A stretch of DNA of 64,000 nt from Calothrix sp. NIES-2100 (GCF_002368195.1 NZ_AP018178.1:62001-126000), one strand, 5' to 3'; positions 25,903-34,191 are shown, counted from the stretch's first letter. A program made the numbers and translations. The notes: generated by a model not told the origin, from the letters alone.

Positions 25903-26473
25903 GCACTACTAAGTAAGTAGGCGCGATTTAACCGAACTGTGTCAAGTTTTGTCGGGGGAAAGGGGTAAAGGGTAAAGGGGAAGAGAAATCTGTGAGATTA
26001 AATATCGGGAAACAATTATTTTTCCATTCCCCCTTACCCTCAATGCAAAGGTTCGACCTTCCTTAGCGTTTTACAACACTTATGAGAAAATTGATACTCT
26101 AGTAAGCTATTATGCTTTTAAGTTGCACAATCCATCGTGAGGGCTGTTGACAGTTGACCTTTGACAGTCAACAGTTAACAGCCCTTATTAGTAGTTATGC
26201 TTTTTTAGCGCGCATTAGCTTAGAATTACTGCGGAAAATTCGTTGTAATTAGGTAGCTATGGAAAAATTCAATTAGATAGCCAGAGACCAAATCCGGTCG
26301 CAGAGGTATAGCTACAACAACATATTTTCATCTAGCCAATCGATGAGATTTTGGAGTATTATTGCATAGGAATTAATCTGGAATATGTAATTAATTGAAT
26401 TCAAAATTGTTATTTTTTTTATTTATCTGCTTGTCAAAATTTACAGTAATTTATGTCATTTTGAAAAAGTTTT
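25903..26473. other. intergenic region with dispersed repeat copy B
   Basis: No gene seen. Contains a purine-rich GGGGTAAAGGGTAAAGGGG stretch (about 25964-25982) and the ~98-bp dispersed repeat at 26103-26200. The rest is AT-rich. Confidence 0.5.
26103..26200. repeat. dispersed repeat, copy B
   Basis: About 98 bp from TAAGCTATTATGCTTTTAAG to CTTATTAGTAGTTATGC, matching copy A at 18991-19081 nearly base for base outside a central block of 7-bp repeats. Arms AGGGCTGT and ACAGCCCT can form the stem of a hairpin whose loop is the variable heptamer block. Confidence 0.75.
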
Positions 26474-27970
26474 TTAGTATTTATTAGTAAGTAAGATGCG
26501 TTTGTCCTCATAAGCCAACTGACGTAAGGGAATTTCAATCACAAACTCTGCCCCATGTCCCTCCTCTGAATGACAGTAAAGCCGTCCACAATGCCGATTA
26601 ACAACCACTTGATGACTAATTGATAAGCCTAATCCAGTTCCTCTGCCCACAGGTTTCGTAGTAAAAAACGGATCGAACAGCTTGGAGCAAATGGCTGGCG
26701 AAATTCCTGGACCATTATCCGAAATTCTAATACAAACCCAATTGTCGTCAAATACCTCAGTCCGAATCCGAATGTAACTTGGATTTAATAGAGTTTCTGC
26801 CTGTGTTCGTTTTTCATTAAAGTCATCTAAAGCATCGATCGCATTAGAAAGAATGTTCATAAAAACTTGATTTAGTTGCCCAGCGTAGCACTCTACTGTT
26901 GGCAACAACCCATACTCTCGAATCACTTGAATTTCCACATGGTTAGATCGTCCTCTCAGCCGATTTCGCAGAATCATCAACGTGCTGTCAATTCCTTCAT
27001 GAAGATCGATTTCCTTACATTCAGCTTCATCAAGGCGGGAAAAAATTCGCAGCGATTTCACAATGTCGCTGATTCGTTCAGATCCCACCTGCATCGAGTT
27101 CAGAACTTTAGTAATATCTATTTTGAGAAAGTTCAAATCAATGTCTTCGATCAAGCTCTGAATCCCCTCACTGGACTGGGGATACTCTTCCTGATAAGCC
27201 TCCACCAGTGTTAGTAAGTTTTCAACATACTCATGAACGTAGGTTAAATTCCCGTGAATGAAATTTGCCGGGTTGTTTATTTCATGGGCGACACCGGCTA
27301 CGAGTTGTCCTAAGCTCGACATTTTCTCGGTCTGTACGAGCTGCGCTTGAGTTGACTGCAAATCCTTGAGTGCGTGTTCAAGTTCTCGAGCCTGAGTCTT
27401 TGCGGTTTGAGCCAGTTGCGCTTGAGAGGCTAAAGCTTGCTCAAGCTGTACTTGCTTGTGGGTCAGTTCCGTCGTTAGCCTTTGAGTATCTGCTAGAGCC
27501 GTACTCCTCACTTGCAGAAGCACTAAAAAATCACAGATTGAATCATGAATGGGAAAATCCTTGAACTTGACTCCCAAGGGAGCTAAATCGCTGACATCGG
27601 TGACCCAAATCGAACAGAGAAAAAAGATGACATCTTGAGTGTCGTCATAGCTCATCTGCCCCTTAAGTTGTAAATCATGGTGTAGAAATTCTAACAAGAA
27701 GACGGAGCGCGATCGCTTCTGAAATATCTCAAAATCGACCGCAACACTAGGACGCATTACACGCAAATGATCGTTAAGGCGATCGCCGACTAACAGCTTG
27801 GGGCAAACTCGTTGCAAAACTTCTCCCACCTGTAAAATTTCCAAATTGCGATTAAACACAATGTGAAATGGAAAAGCCTCAGCGAATAGCTGGGGACTAA
27901 GGTAAAATTTAGCACCTTCTTTAGACAGATCTGTTGGCTTGGTAGTTAACGGCGAACTCGTCATGGTCAT
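26474..27970 (-). CDS. H-NOX-associated (HNOBA) sensor histidine kinase
   Basis: 498 residues. The N-terminal ~130 residues (LFAEAFPFHIVFNRNLEIL, VGDRLNDHLRVMRPSV, LKGQMSYDD, SIWVTDVSDLAPLGVKFKDF) are the haem-NO-binding-associated PAS-like domain, also found in guanylate cyclases. A coiled coil (about 160-215) joins it to the kinase core: His229 in GVAHEINNPANF, NAIDAL, SDNGPGISP, PFFTTKP and GRGTGLGLSIS. It is transcribed after the H-NOX gene, whose 3' end it overlaps by 50 nt (44 nt if the ATG at 27964 is used). NO binding to H-NOX would be expected to inhibit or modulate autophosphorylation. No cognate response regulator is nearby. Confidence 0.93.
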   Translation of the reverse strand: MTMTSSPLTTKPTDLSKEGAKFYLSPQLFAEAFPFHIVFNRNLEILQVGEVLQRVCPKLLVGDRLNDHLRVMRPSVAVDFEIFQKRSRSVFLLEFLHHDLQLKGQMSYDDTQDVIFFLCSIWVTDVSDLAPLGVKFKDFPIHDSICDFLVLLQVRSTALADTQRLTTELTHKQVQLEQALASQAQLAQTAKTQARELEHALKDLQSTQAQLVQTEKMSSLGQLVAGVAHEINNPANFIHGNLTYVHEYVENLLTLVEAYQEEYPQSSEGIQSLIEDIDLNFLKIDITKVLNSMQVGSERISDIVKSLRIFSRLDEAECKEIDLHEGIDSTLMILRNRLRGRSNHVEIQVIREYGLLPTVECYAGQLNQVFMNILSNAIDALDDFNEKRTQAETLLNPSYIRIRTEVFDDNWVCIRISDNGPGISPAICSKLFDPFFTTKPVGRGTGLGLSISHQVVVNRHCGRLYCHSEEGHGAEFVIEIPLRQLAYEDKRILLTNKY

Positions 27971-28478
27971 GACCTTCTTCTCGACTTTGAATCTGTGTTA
28001 CTTCAACCTTGGTATCAAAGCGCTTCCCCAAACCCTCTAAAAGGCCAAATACCATTGGGGCTAATCCTTCGCGGGAAGAATAGTAGTGTAAATGCAAGGA
28101 GTTTTCTTCAGCTTCGGCACACTCAAACGAAGGGGGTTGAAGTTTTGGAAACACAATTCCAACACGAGCATGTAAATTATCTAAATTTTCGAGGAACTCC
28201 GGCAGGCTTTCTCCGCACATATCAATGATTTCGCTGAAACCTTCTGCCGCCGTGTAGCGTACCCAGTGTTCTCCAAACGCTTTCATGACTTCCGCATCGG
28301 ATAATCCTAAAATCTCACTTGCAGCTAGGATTAATCGGTAAGTTACATTGTCGTGATAGCTTTTGATGTTGACAAACTGCTCTTCTACCTCGGCTTTGTG
28401 CCGCACTTCTAGCCAAATTTCTGGGCCAAACTTGCTGCAAATCATATCTTGGATTGCTTTGTTGATTAATCCATACAT
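27921..28478 (-). CDS. H-NOX haem nitric-oxide/oxygen-binding protein
   Basis: 185 residues. Starts MYGLINKAIQDMI as H-NOX domains do. The haem ligand is predicted at His103 (NLHARVG) and the haem-propionate contact Y132-x-S134-x-R136 (YYSSRE) is intact. The C-terminal GLLEGLGKRFDTKVEVTQ and DHDEFAVNY match the family. As a stand-alone domain it should bind haem and sense NO, passing the signal to the partner kinase encoded next. It follows the DUF3050 gene by 54 nt and overlaps the kinase gene, so the three form an operon. It resembles the described Nostoc H-NOX. Confidence 0.95.
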   Translation of the reverse strand: MYGLINKAIQDMICSKFGPEIWLEVRHKAEVEEQFVNIKSYHDNVTYRLILAASEILGLSDAEVMKAFGEHWVRYTAAEGFSEIIDMCGESLPEFLENLDNLHARVGIVFPKLQPPSFECAEAEENSLHLHYYSSREGLAPMVFGLLEGLGKRFDTKVEVTQIQSREEGHDHDEFAVNYQANRSV

Positions 28479-28532
28479 ACTGTTACTAATTTCCTTAATG
28501 GTGTCTGACGAATTACGAATTGATATAAACTC

Positions 28533-29435
28533 TTAACCTGAAGCGGCGGGAAAACACACATTGCTTTTTGCCGCATAGATAGCTTGCTCAATTCCATCCC
28601 ACAAGGTATGGCGCGATCGCAGTGCTTGTTCAGTCATCCGCTGAGCTTCTTCCCACTTCTTGACATCGTTCTCACAAAGATTGATCAGCAATTTCTTACC
28701 CATAGGTGCATGGCTTTCTTCATCTAAATGCATATGGCGCTCAAGATAGAGACGAAAAGCATGACAGCGAACGCCTTTTGCCTGTTCGACTTGCTCCAAT
28801 AAGCGGCTGAACATTTTGGGAATGATGTCCTCACGACCAAAAAGCAACGTTGCAGCAACTTCATGAGTTGAACCCTGAACACTGCTTAAAGTGTTCAGCA
28901 CAAATTGTTTAGTTGTTGCAGGAATGGGAAGGGATATTAGCGCTTGCTCAGCTATATCACCTTGATGTAGACATTCAAGGAAAGCTTGCATAGGCCGACA
29001 ATTTGCGCCAACTTCCTCCATAGCTAATAGATAAAGCTCAAAATGACTGATGTAGTAACCCGGTTTAACTTCATCGGTTTCTTCGGATAAAACAATTTCG
29101 TTGATAAATCTGGCAGAACTTGCAACTTTGGCAGGTATCCACGGTATATCTACACAAGTTAACCGTCGCTGAAGCGTTTTCACCAAGGTCATGAAGTCCC
29201 AAACAGCGAAGATGTGGGATTCCATAAAGACTCTCAGGGCGACAAGATCATTGACCTGAGTATAAACAGGGTGTGAGAGCAAAGCTGTCCGGAGAAAGTT
29301 GGTGTTCTGAACCAAAGCCGTGTAATTATCGCTCGTCTGGTTATTAAAATCGCTGTAGGAAGCAATACCCTCAACTTGCTTGGAGATCAACGTATCTTGG
29401 CTTTCTAAACTAGTCGCTTTCAGTAAATGAGACAT
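28533..29435 (-). CDS. DUF3050 protein (haem-oxygenase-like fold)
   Basis: 300 residues, first gene of the H-NOX operon. The sequence fits the DUF3050 family: ESHIFAVWDFMTLVK (about 72-86), HFELYLLAMEEVG (131-143), THEVAATLLFGRED (190-203) and RHMHLDEESHAPMG (233-246). The spacing of E72/H74, E133, E140, H191/E192 and D238/E239/H242 is what a helical haem-oxygenase-like protein with two metal ions might use, as in recently described diiron oxidases of this fold. The metal role is my inference. No membrane segment. Its product may be the output, or the NO-responsive target, of the sensing pair. Confidence 0.85.
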   Translation of the reverse strand: MSHLLKATSLESQDTLISKQVEGIASYSDFNNQTSDNYTALVQNTNFLRTALLSHPVYTQVNDLVALRVFMESHIFAVWDFMTLVKTLQRRLTCVDIPWIPAKVASSARFINEIVLSEETDEVKPGYYISHFELYLLAMEEVGANCRPMQAFLECLHQGDIAEQALISLPIPATTKQFVLNTLSSVQGSTHEVAATLLFGREDIIPKMFSRLLEQVEQAKGVRCHAFRLYLERHMHLDEESHAPMGKKLLINLCENDVKKWEEAQRMTEQALRSRHTLWDGIEQAIYAAKSNVCFPAASG

Positions 29436-29856
29436 GAGTAGAGCAAATAGAAACGCTATTTGTTTCTATTTTGTTCGTTCCCAACCCTTAACTGTCTCAG
29501 TTGATTTATGGATTTTTCTGTAAGTTTTATATGTTTTTTATAAGCATAAAAGTTGATACACTTAGGTAAATTACAGCAGATTGCCTGTAAATGAGGTACA
29601 CTTCAGTAGTGCAGGAAAGAGTACAATCAAAGCTGATACCATCGACTTGCGAGAACAAATACTAAAGGCTGATTCTCAAGGTGATATCCCAATCAGAAAG
29701 TGGCTCTAAGGTTTGCTGTAGCTAAAAGTTTTGTATAAAAACTAATATACTGAGAATCAGACTCAAGGTCATGTACAACCAAGACAGCAAGGTGGAGCTT
29801 TTGAGAGTGGGTTGGATGGATATGAAGCTCAACTAGCTGCAATGTTTGAAAAATAC

Positions 29857-29994
29857 CTACTAGTAGTTCACCACACTAAATACGATGGGCAAAAAACGAA
29901 CCGCAAAGGCACGAAGTACACGAAGTGAGAAGGAAAGAAGAGAAATTTAAAATTTGATTTCCCCATCAAAATCAATGTGGTGAACCACTAGTAG
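29857..29994. mobile_element. MITE-like element, 138 bp
   Basis: Terminal inverted repeats CTACTAGTAGTTCACCACA (29857-29875) and TGTGGTGAACCACTAGTAG (29976-29994) match at 18 of 19 positions. The interior has GGCACGAAGTACACGAAGTG and no open frame. Its right end overlaps the left end of the next element. Confidence 0.75.
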
Positions 29995-30145
29995 TCTGTC
30001 AATTTTGTTTTGAGGGATTTTTGGTAGTGTGTTCGCGTAGCGTGTCCGTTGGCGCAGCCTCCCGCAGGGAAGGACAAACGTCTCGCTCACGCGGGCTTTT
30101 CGGCCCGCACTACAGTCCATAATTTTTATTTTGATAGACCACTAG
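29988..30145. mobile_element. second MITE-like element, about 158 bp
   Basis: Ends CTAGTAGTCTGTCAA (29988-30002) and TTGATAGACCACTAG (30131-30145) match as inverted repeats at 13 of 15 positions. Inside is a GC-rich palindrome cluster (GTAGCGTGTCCGTTGGCGCA, CACGCGGGCttttcGGCCCGC), of the same type as at 47570-47610 and 57222-57300. Confidence 0.6.
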
Positions 30146-30153
30146 ATACAACT

Positions 30154-30276
30154 TTAGTTTCCTGTGGTGATGATTTGGCGATAATTACTGCTTTTAAATT
30201 CAGCCACAGCTTCTTGTATTGCATAGTCTGGTAGCCATCCTTGCACAACCAAGATTTCTGCTGATTTGATGGGAGA
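30154..30276 (-). pseudogene. fragment of a YdcF/ElyC-type (DUF218) gene
   Basis: Minus-strand translation reads PIKSAEILVVQGWLPDYAIQ, then EAVAEFKSSNYRQIITTGN and a stop. This matches the first strand-helix-strand unit of the DUF218 (YdcF/SanA/ElyC) family in cyanobacteria. The rest of the domain is missing and no start codon is placed properly, so this is a relic. Confidence 0.55.
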
Positions 30277-30395
30277 AGTAACGGACAGAATCGTGAAAAT
30301 CATCTATCCCTGAACCGTTACTGTCCAAATTTATTGGCGTTTGATTAATCTGATTTTGGGAAGTTTTATTTGTTGGCGATTTTTTCGCTTCTCTA

Positions 30396-31052
30396 TTAAA
30401 CCTGTTGTGAACGCTGTTGTTTCAAATAAGTAAACACAGATTTATCGCCAATATCCGCCGGAATTGCTTGCACTGTCTTACGCAAAGCAAATACTAAAAA
30501 CAAAATTGCCCAAATTCCCAATAGCACCTGTTCCCCCTGAATTGGTAAAATTCCGACTAAATGACCGAGTAACAACAGTGGTACTGTGAAGGTTAAGATT
30601 TGAGTTTCCAGGCGATTAAAGCAAAAAGCTTCTTTGAAATAAATACCTGTGAGCGCAACAAAGGTAAATCCAATTCCGAATAAGCTAAGAGGATGATTGT
30701 AAACGTAAACAGCCAAAGGTTCATTGTTAGATAGCGCCAATCCGATGGCTGCAATGCTACCAATCGCCCAAAAAATCTGTAAAAATCGGTGCAGTAATGC
30801 CATATATATATGGATGGTCAATAAACTCACACCGAGAGCGAGGGTAAAACAGGCGTATAGCCAAGTTAAGATGGTAAAGTTAATTGGCTGATTGTTGAAC
30901 AATACTAAAGCGCTACCTATAGCAAAGCTGAGTGCAGCTATCATTAATCCAGCGCGGTAGATAATCACACCAATGCGATCGCTCTGAGTAATTGTAAATT
31001 CCCCAAACTGACCTTGATATACTTCTGGGGCTGATAATGTTTGTGTAGTCAT
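30396..31052 (-). CDS. DUF2301 integral membrane protein
   Basis: 218 residues, ATG at 31052. After a soluble N-terminal ~30 residues (YQGQFGEFTITQSDRIGVIIYRAG) it has about seven hydrophobic helices with short loops. This arrangement and the opening motif match DUF2301, a cyanobacterial/plastid-lineage membrane family of unknown function. Single gene, about 70 bp downstream of the SAM hydrolase gene in the same direction, so co-transcription is possible. Confidence 0.85.
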   Translation of the reverse strand: MTTQTLSAPEVYQGQFGEFTITQSDRIGVIIYRAGLMIAALSFAIGSALVLFNNQPINFTILTWLYACFTLALGVSLLTIHIYMALLHRFLQIFWAIGSIAAIGLALSNNEPLAVYVYNHPLSLFGIGFTFVALTGIYFKEAFCFNRLETQILTFTVPLLLLGHLVGILPIQGEQVLLGIWAILFLVFALRKTVQAIPADIGDKSVFTYLKQQRSQQV

Positions 31053-31089
31053 AGTAAATCAGTTATGAATCTAGATTGCGAATGAGTCC

Positions 31090-31138
31090 CTCGTACTTAG
31101 TCTAATCACAAATGACTAATGACTAATGACAAATGACC
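31090..31138. repeat. 7-bp tandem repeats between SAM hydrolase and DUF2301 genes
   Basis: A short run of AATGACT/AATGACA heptamers (about 31108-31138), the same family as the arrays at 63181-63248 and elsewhere. Confidence 0.7.
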
Positions 31139-31959
31139 TCTAACCTATCTTGCAAGTTGATTTGCAATTGTGAATGTGCATTACCGCTATTGATCGCAAT
31201 TTCTACCCAGCCGTGACTCCCAACTAAAGCGATCGCTTCTCCCACTGCTACATCACTATAGGTTTCACACCCTGGTATACTCAATCCACGGACTTGCACG
31301 CGCCAGGTTTTGCCTTGGACGTATCTTCCGGGAATGTTACTCACTAAGTTGCCAAAGTGGTCAATATATTGAATACAACCTACTACACCGGTTGTTGTTT
31401 CTTGGCATTCACCTATATTTAGTTGAACCAAGGTTGCGGGATCTATTTCTCTTCCTAGTTCTGGGATCGGTACGCCACTAGCCAAATTAGCTCCCACTGG
31501 TGCAAATATATCTCTACCATGAAATGTGTTACTGGGTTGGGGGGTGCGCCAATAGTTAAAATTTGTTAACTCAACCGCTGCGATCGCTGGATTTTGACTG
31601 AGTACTCCACTAAAGATGCCATTATCTGGCCCTACCAAAAATCCACCAGCAAATTCGACTGCGATCGCTCGGCGCTGGCTTCCCACTCCCGGATCTACCA
31701 CCGCTACATGCACTGTCCCCGGCGGAAAATAAGCATAAGCATTCATTAAGCAAAACCTAGCAGCAGCAATGTTTTGCGGCGGAATCTGGTGCGTCAAATC
31801 GATCACCTTGAGCCGAGAGTTGATTTGCGCGATCGCTCCCTTCATCACCCCCACATAGACATCGCGATCGCCAAAATCGCTCAATAAAGTCAGGATTTTA
31901 GCTGGTGGTAATTGTTGCTCCTCAGTCCAGGATGCATCAGAGATTCTTACTTTATCCAT
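31123..31959 (-). CDS. SAM hydroxide adenosyltransferase (DUF62 / chlorinase-fluorinase superfamily)
   Basis: 278 residues from the ATG at 31959 (a TTG at 31992 is in frame upstream). The N-terminal domain shows LTLLSDFGDRDVYVGVMKG, VIDLTHQIPPQN and VVDPGVGS, then LVGPDNGIFS and HGRDIFAP, the signature of this superfamily; the C-terminal beta-barrel has YIDHFGNLVSNIP. Non-halogenating members hydrolyse S-adenosylmethionine to adenosine and methionine, and the FGDRD residues fit that group. Its start faces the pirA-like gene, so the NtcA-containing intergenic region may serve both genes. Confidence 0.88.
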   Translation of the reverse strand: MDKVRISDASWTEEQQLPPAKILTLLSDFGDRDVYVGVMKGAIAQINSRLKVIDLTHQIPPQNIAAARFCLMNAYAYFPPGTVHVAVVDPGVGSQRRAIAVEFAGGFLVGPDNGIFSGVLSQNPAIAAVELTNFNYWRTPQPSNTFHGRDIFAPVGANLASGVPIPELGREIDPATLVQLNIGECQETTTGVVGCIQYIDHFGNLVSNIPGRYVQGKTWRVQVRGLSIPGCETYSDVAVGEAIALVGSHGWVEIAINSGNAHSQLQINLQDRLEVICH

Positions 31960-32008
31960 TGGTACATTAGACGTATATCTATACACATGCAAAAAAGAAT
32001 ATTTTTCT

Positions 32009-32022
32009 GTAACAACCGCTAC
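32009..32022 (+). promoter_or_regulatory. NtcA box in repressor position upstream of the pirA-like gene
   Basis: GTAACAACCGCTAC is a perfect GTA-N8-TAC NtcA site. A good -10 element, TATATT (32034-32039), begins only 11 bp after it; activating NtcA sites sit about 22 bp from the -10. The box would be centred near -30 of the inferred start point, overlapping the -35 region, the arrangement reported for NtcA-repressed genes such as gifA and gifB. NtcA would thus shut the gene off under nitrogen limitation. Confidence 0.7.
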
Positions 32023-32083
32023 GAAATTTGTGCTATATTAGGAAAACAAGATAAAAAGGTGAAATCTTAAAGAGGTAATCATT

Positions 32084-32239
32084 ATGAATACAAATAGATT
32101 ACAAGCTGCAAACAGAGCCAGAGATGCCCACAGACAAAACATTCAAAGAGATATAGAACGCCGCTTGCAAGTAGCCAGAACCCAGGGCGACGAAAAGCTA
32201 GTTCGTCAATTAGAAGCTGAATTGAGATACTTCGCCTAA
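32084..32239 (+). CDS. pirA: small Arg-rich protein, PirA-like PII-interacting regulator
   Basis: 51 residues: NRLQAANRARDAHRQNIQRD, then IERRLQVARTQGD and KLVRQLEAELRYF. It is a highly charged helical protein rich in arginine. Size, composition and the RARDAHRQN motif agree with PirA (Synechocystis Ssr0692), which binds PII and relieves its activation of N-acetylglutamate kinase, limiting arginine synthesis when nitrogen is plentiful. Upstream is a perfect NtcA box in repressor position, as expected for PirA, and AAAGAGGT gives a ribosome site 8 nt before the ATG. A terminator follows. Identification combines recalled family features with promoter context. Confidence 0.72.
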   Translation: MNTNRLQAANRARDAHRQNIQRDIERRLQVARTQGDEKLVRQLEAELRYFA

Positions 32240-32273
32240 ATGAAGCTTTTATTGTGCTTAGTTTTGTTGTGCA

Positions 32274-32298
32274 TAAGCCCGCTACGGCGGGTTTTTGT
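32274..32298 (+). terminator. rho-independent terminator of the pirA-like gene
   Basis: CCCGC and GCGGG (32278-32291) pair over a tetraloop and are followed by a T-run (TTTTTG), 38 nt after the stop codon. Confidence 0.75.
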
Positions 32299-32352
32299 TT
32301 GTCAAGAGTCAACTGAAGGCGCTCAGTATGAAGTATGAAATTATCCCACCCG

Positions 32353-33015
32353 TCACCCTAGCAGTAGATTTTCTACACCTATCGTTGTCGTCGTAGTTGC
32401 TACCTGAATAATCCTACTGTATTGCAACCGCCATTGTAGTGCATTAGAAATTGTCAGGTAGCCCATTTCTGGCGGTTGCTGCAAAATTCTTTCTGCAAGT
32501 ACCTCACGGCCAATTTCATCTAAAGGAAAGTTACGTTCCTCTAAAAATGCTATGACATCTTCTTTGTTACCATGACGACGTAAGATTTCTCTTAACCCGT
32601 AGGTTGTTTGGTAATCTCCAGTTTGTTCTCTGGCTACAAAAACGACGTTCTGGAAGTTTAAATTAGCAGTGCGAGAGCTATGTTCATCAATCTTTTCATA
32701 TGCAAATATCAACAGATGATAGCCCAATCCATATACTTTTTGACTAGCATTCCGAAAGGGACAAGAAGACTGGGGCTGTCGAATTGATGTTACTTTCAAA
32801 TCAACTTCTAATTCAGGAAAATCAATTCCCAAAGCAGCACTACCAATCGTGTATTCGTAATTTATCGATAAATATTGATTAAAAGTAAATTCAACGTATG
32901 TCCCTACAGCTTTACCATCTGTAACCCCGTATAGATTCGGAATTTGTGTGGCACTAATTACAGTACAAAAATCCCGTGCAGCAGTTTTGAGGGAAGATAA
33001 GGTGAGAGGTTGCAT
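32353..33015 (-). CDS. type II restriction endonuclease
   Basis: 220 residues, encoded 3 nt after the C5 methyltransferase gene and in the same direction, the layout of a type II pair. A candidate PD-(D/E)XK core is GIDFPELEVDLKVT, with D65 and D72-x-K74; E42 (GTYVEFTF) may also belong. The C-terminal half is helical (LREILRRHGNKEDVIAFLEE). I do not recognise the cleavage specificity; the enzyme call rests on context and this motif. Confidence 0.75.
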   Translation of the reverse strand: MQPLTLSSLKTAARDFCTVISATQIPNLYGVTDGKAVGTYVEFTFNQYLSINYEYTIGSAALGIDFPELEVDLKVTSIRQPQSSCPFRNASQKVYGLGYHLLIFAYEKIDEHSSRTANLNFQNVVFVAREQTGDYQTTYGLREILRRHGNKEDVIAFLEERNFPLDEIGREVLAERILQQPPEMGYLTISNALQWRLQYSRIIQVATTTTTIGVENLLLG

Positions 33016-33018
33016 TTT

Positions 33019-34191
33019 TTAAATAGCCAAACTTAATTGCTGCCAATTAGGTTTACACAATTCAAAATTTCTTTGACCAATTCTTTTACATACCCACTCT
33101 ACACAAGCTGGTACAATGGCATTTCCAAATAATGTGTATTGATCGTAAATTCTGGCAACTTGACACCAAGTATCAGGAAAACCCATAAGTCGGGCATATT
33201 CAATATTAGTTAAACGTCGAAATTTATCACCTACTTGGTAGCGTTCATAATGCCTAGATGTTGAAGCAGTCAGTGTTGATGCAATACCATTAATTCCAAA
33301 AATAGTATAACCAAGTCTCGCCCCTCCATCTTGGTTGTACAAAATTTCAACTCCATTACAATAGCGATTGACAGGCTTACTTTGCTTAATCCGCTCCAGC
33401 GTCTCGGCAGTAAAATCAAATTGAGTGTCCACTATTGACTCATCTTGAAGAATATCTTGAAGCCTTTTTCTAGGCTGGATATCAGGCAATGATGAAATCT
33501 TTTGACTGAACATCTTATGTTTATAGGCAACTCCCCAATTATCATTTTTACTTTTCATAGCCATAATTGGCCACATATATTTTACCAATGGCTCTTCGAG
33601 ATTTGTCCATAAAATATTGTCATTTTGAGTCAAAAAAACCGATAGCTTTTCTAAATCAAAAGGTGTTATATCTATTGAGCTAATTTTCGTGCCAAAGATA
33701 AAAATTCTATCTCGATTTTGGGGTATTCCAAAACTCAATGGATTAATTAGTCGCCATTCAATAAAATAATCCAATTCAGAAAGTGCATTTAAAATTAATC
33801 GAAAATGATAGCCATTTTCCATTGTCAAAAGTCTTTTGACATTTTCCAAAAAAAAATATTTTGGTTGCTTCTGGTCTAGTATTTGTATAATTCGCTCAAA
33901 TAGTGTTCCCCTAAATCTATCTCTCACACCGAGTTTTTTACCAGCAGGACTAAAAGGTTGGCAAGGGAAGCCAGCAGTTAAAATATCGTGACTGGGAATG
34001 TCTAATAAAGATATTTCGTTGATATCGCCTAAAACAATAGAGTCTTTACCAAAATTACTTTCATAAACTTTACAACACAGTTGATCGATATCATTTGCCC
34101 ATACTGTTTGAATGTTTGAATTTGCCATACCCAGGCGAAATCCACCGATACCAGCAAAAAGCTCTAAGGCTTTAAGTTTGTTTGTTGTCAT
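33019..34191 (-). CDS. DNA (cytosine-5-)-methyltransferase
   Basis: 390 residues with the ordered C5-methyltransferase motifs. Motif I is ELFAGIGGFRLGM; the catalytic cysteine is C77 in AGFPCQPFS; motif VI is FLENVKR; motif VIII is QNRDRIFIFG; motif IX is RRLTNIEYARLMGFP; motif X is GNAIVPACVEW. The target-recognition region (about 170-300) is specific to the enzyme and gives no obvious recognition site. It protects host DNA from the endonuclease encoded 3 nt downstream. ATG at 34191. Confidence 0.95.
   Translation of the reverse strand: MTTNKLKALELFAGIGGFRLGMANSNIQTVWANDIDQLCCKVYESNFGKDSIVLGDINEISLLDIPSHDILTAGFPCQPFSPAGKKLGVRDRFRGTLFERIIQILDQKQPKYFFLENVKRLLTMENGYHFRLILNALSELDYFIEWRLINPLSFGIPQNRDRIFIFGTKISSIDITPFDLEKLSVFLTQNDNILWTNLEEPLVKYMWPIMAMKSKNDNWGVAYKHKMFSQKISSLPDIQPRKRLQDILQDESIVDTQFDFTAETLERIKQSKPVNRYCNGVEILYNQDGGARLGYTIFGINGIASTLTASTSRHYERYQVGDKFRRLTNIEYARLMGFPDTWCQVARIYDQYTLFGNAIVPACVEWVCKRIGQRNFELCKPNWQQLSLAI

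Larger units (their letters stand above)
29436..30395. other. long intergenic region with two MITE-like elements and a gene remnant
   Basis: No intact gene in about 960 bp. It holds the leader of the DUF3050 operon, two adjoining inverted-repeat elements (29857-29994 and 29988-30145) and a YdcF-like gene fragment (about 30154-30276). Short frames around 29640-29860 look like broken coding sequence but match nothing I recognise. Confidence 0.5.
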
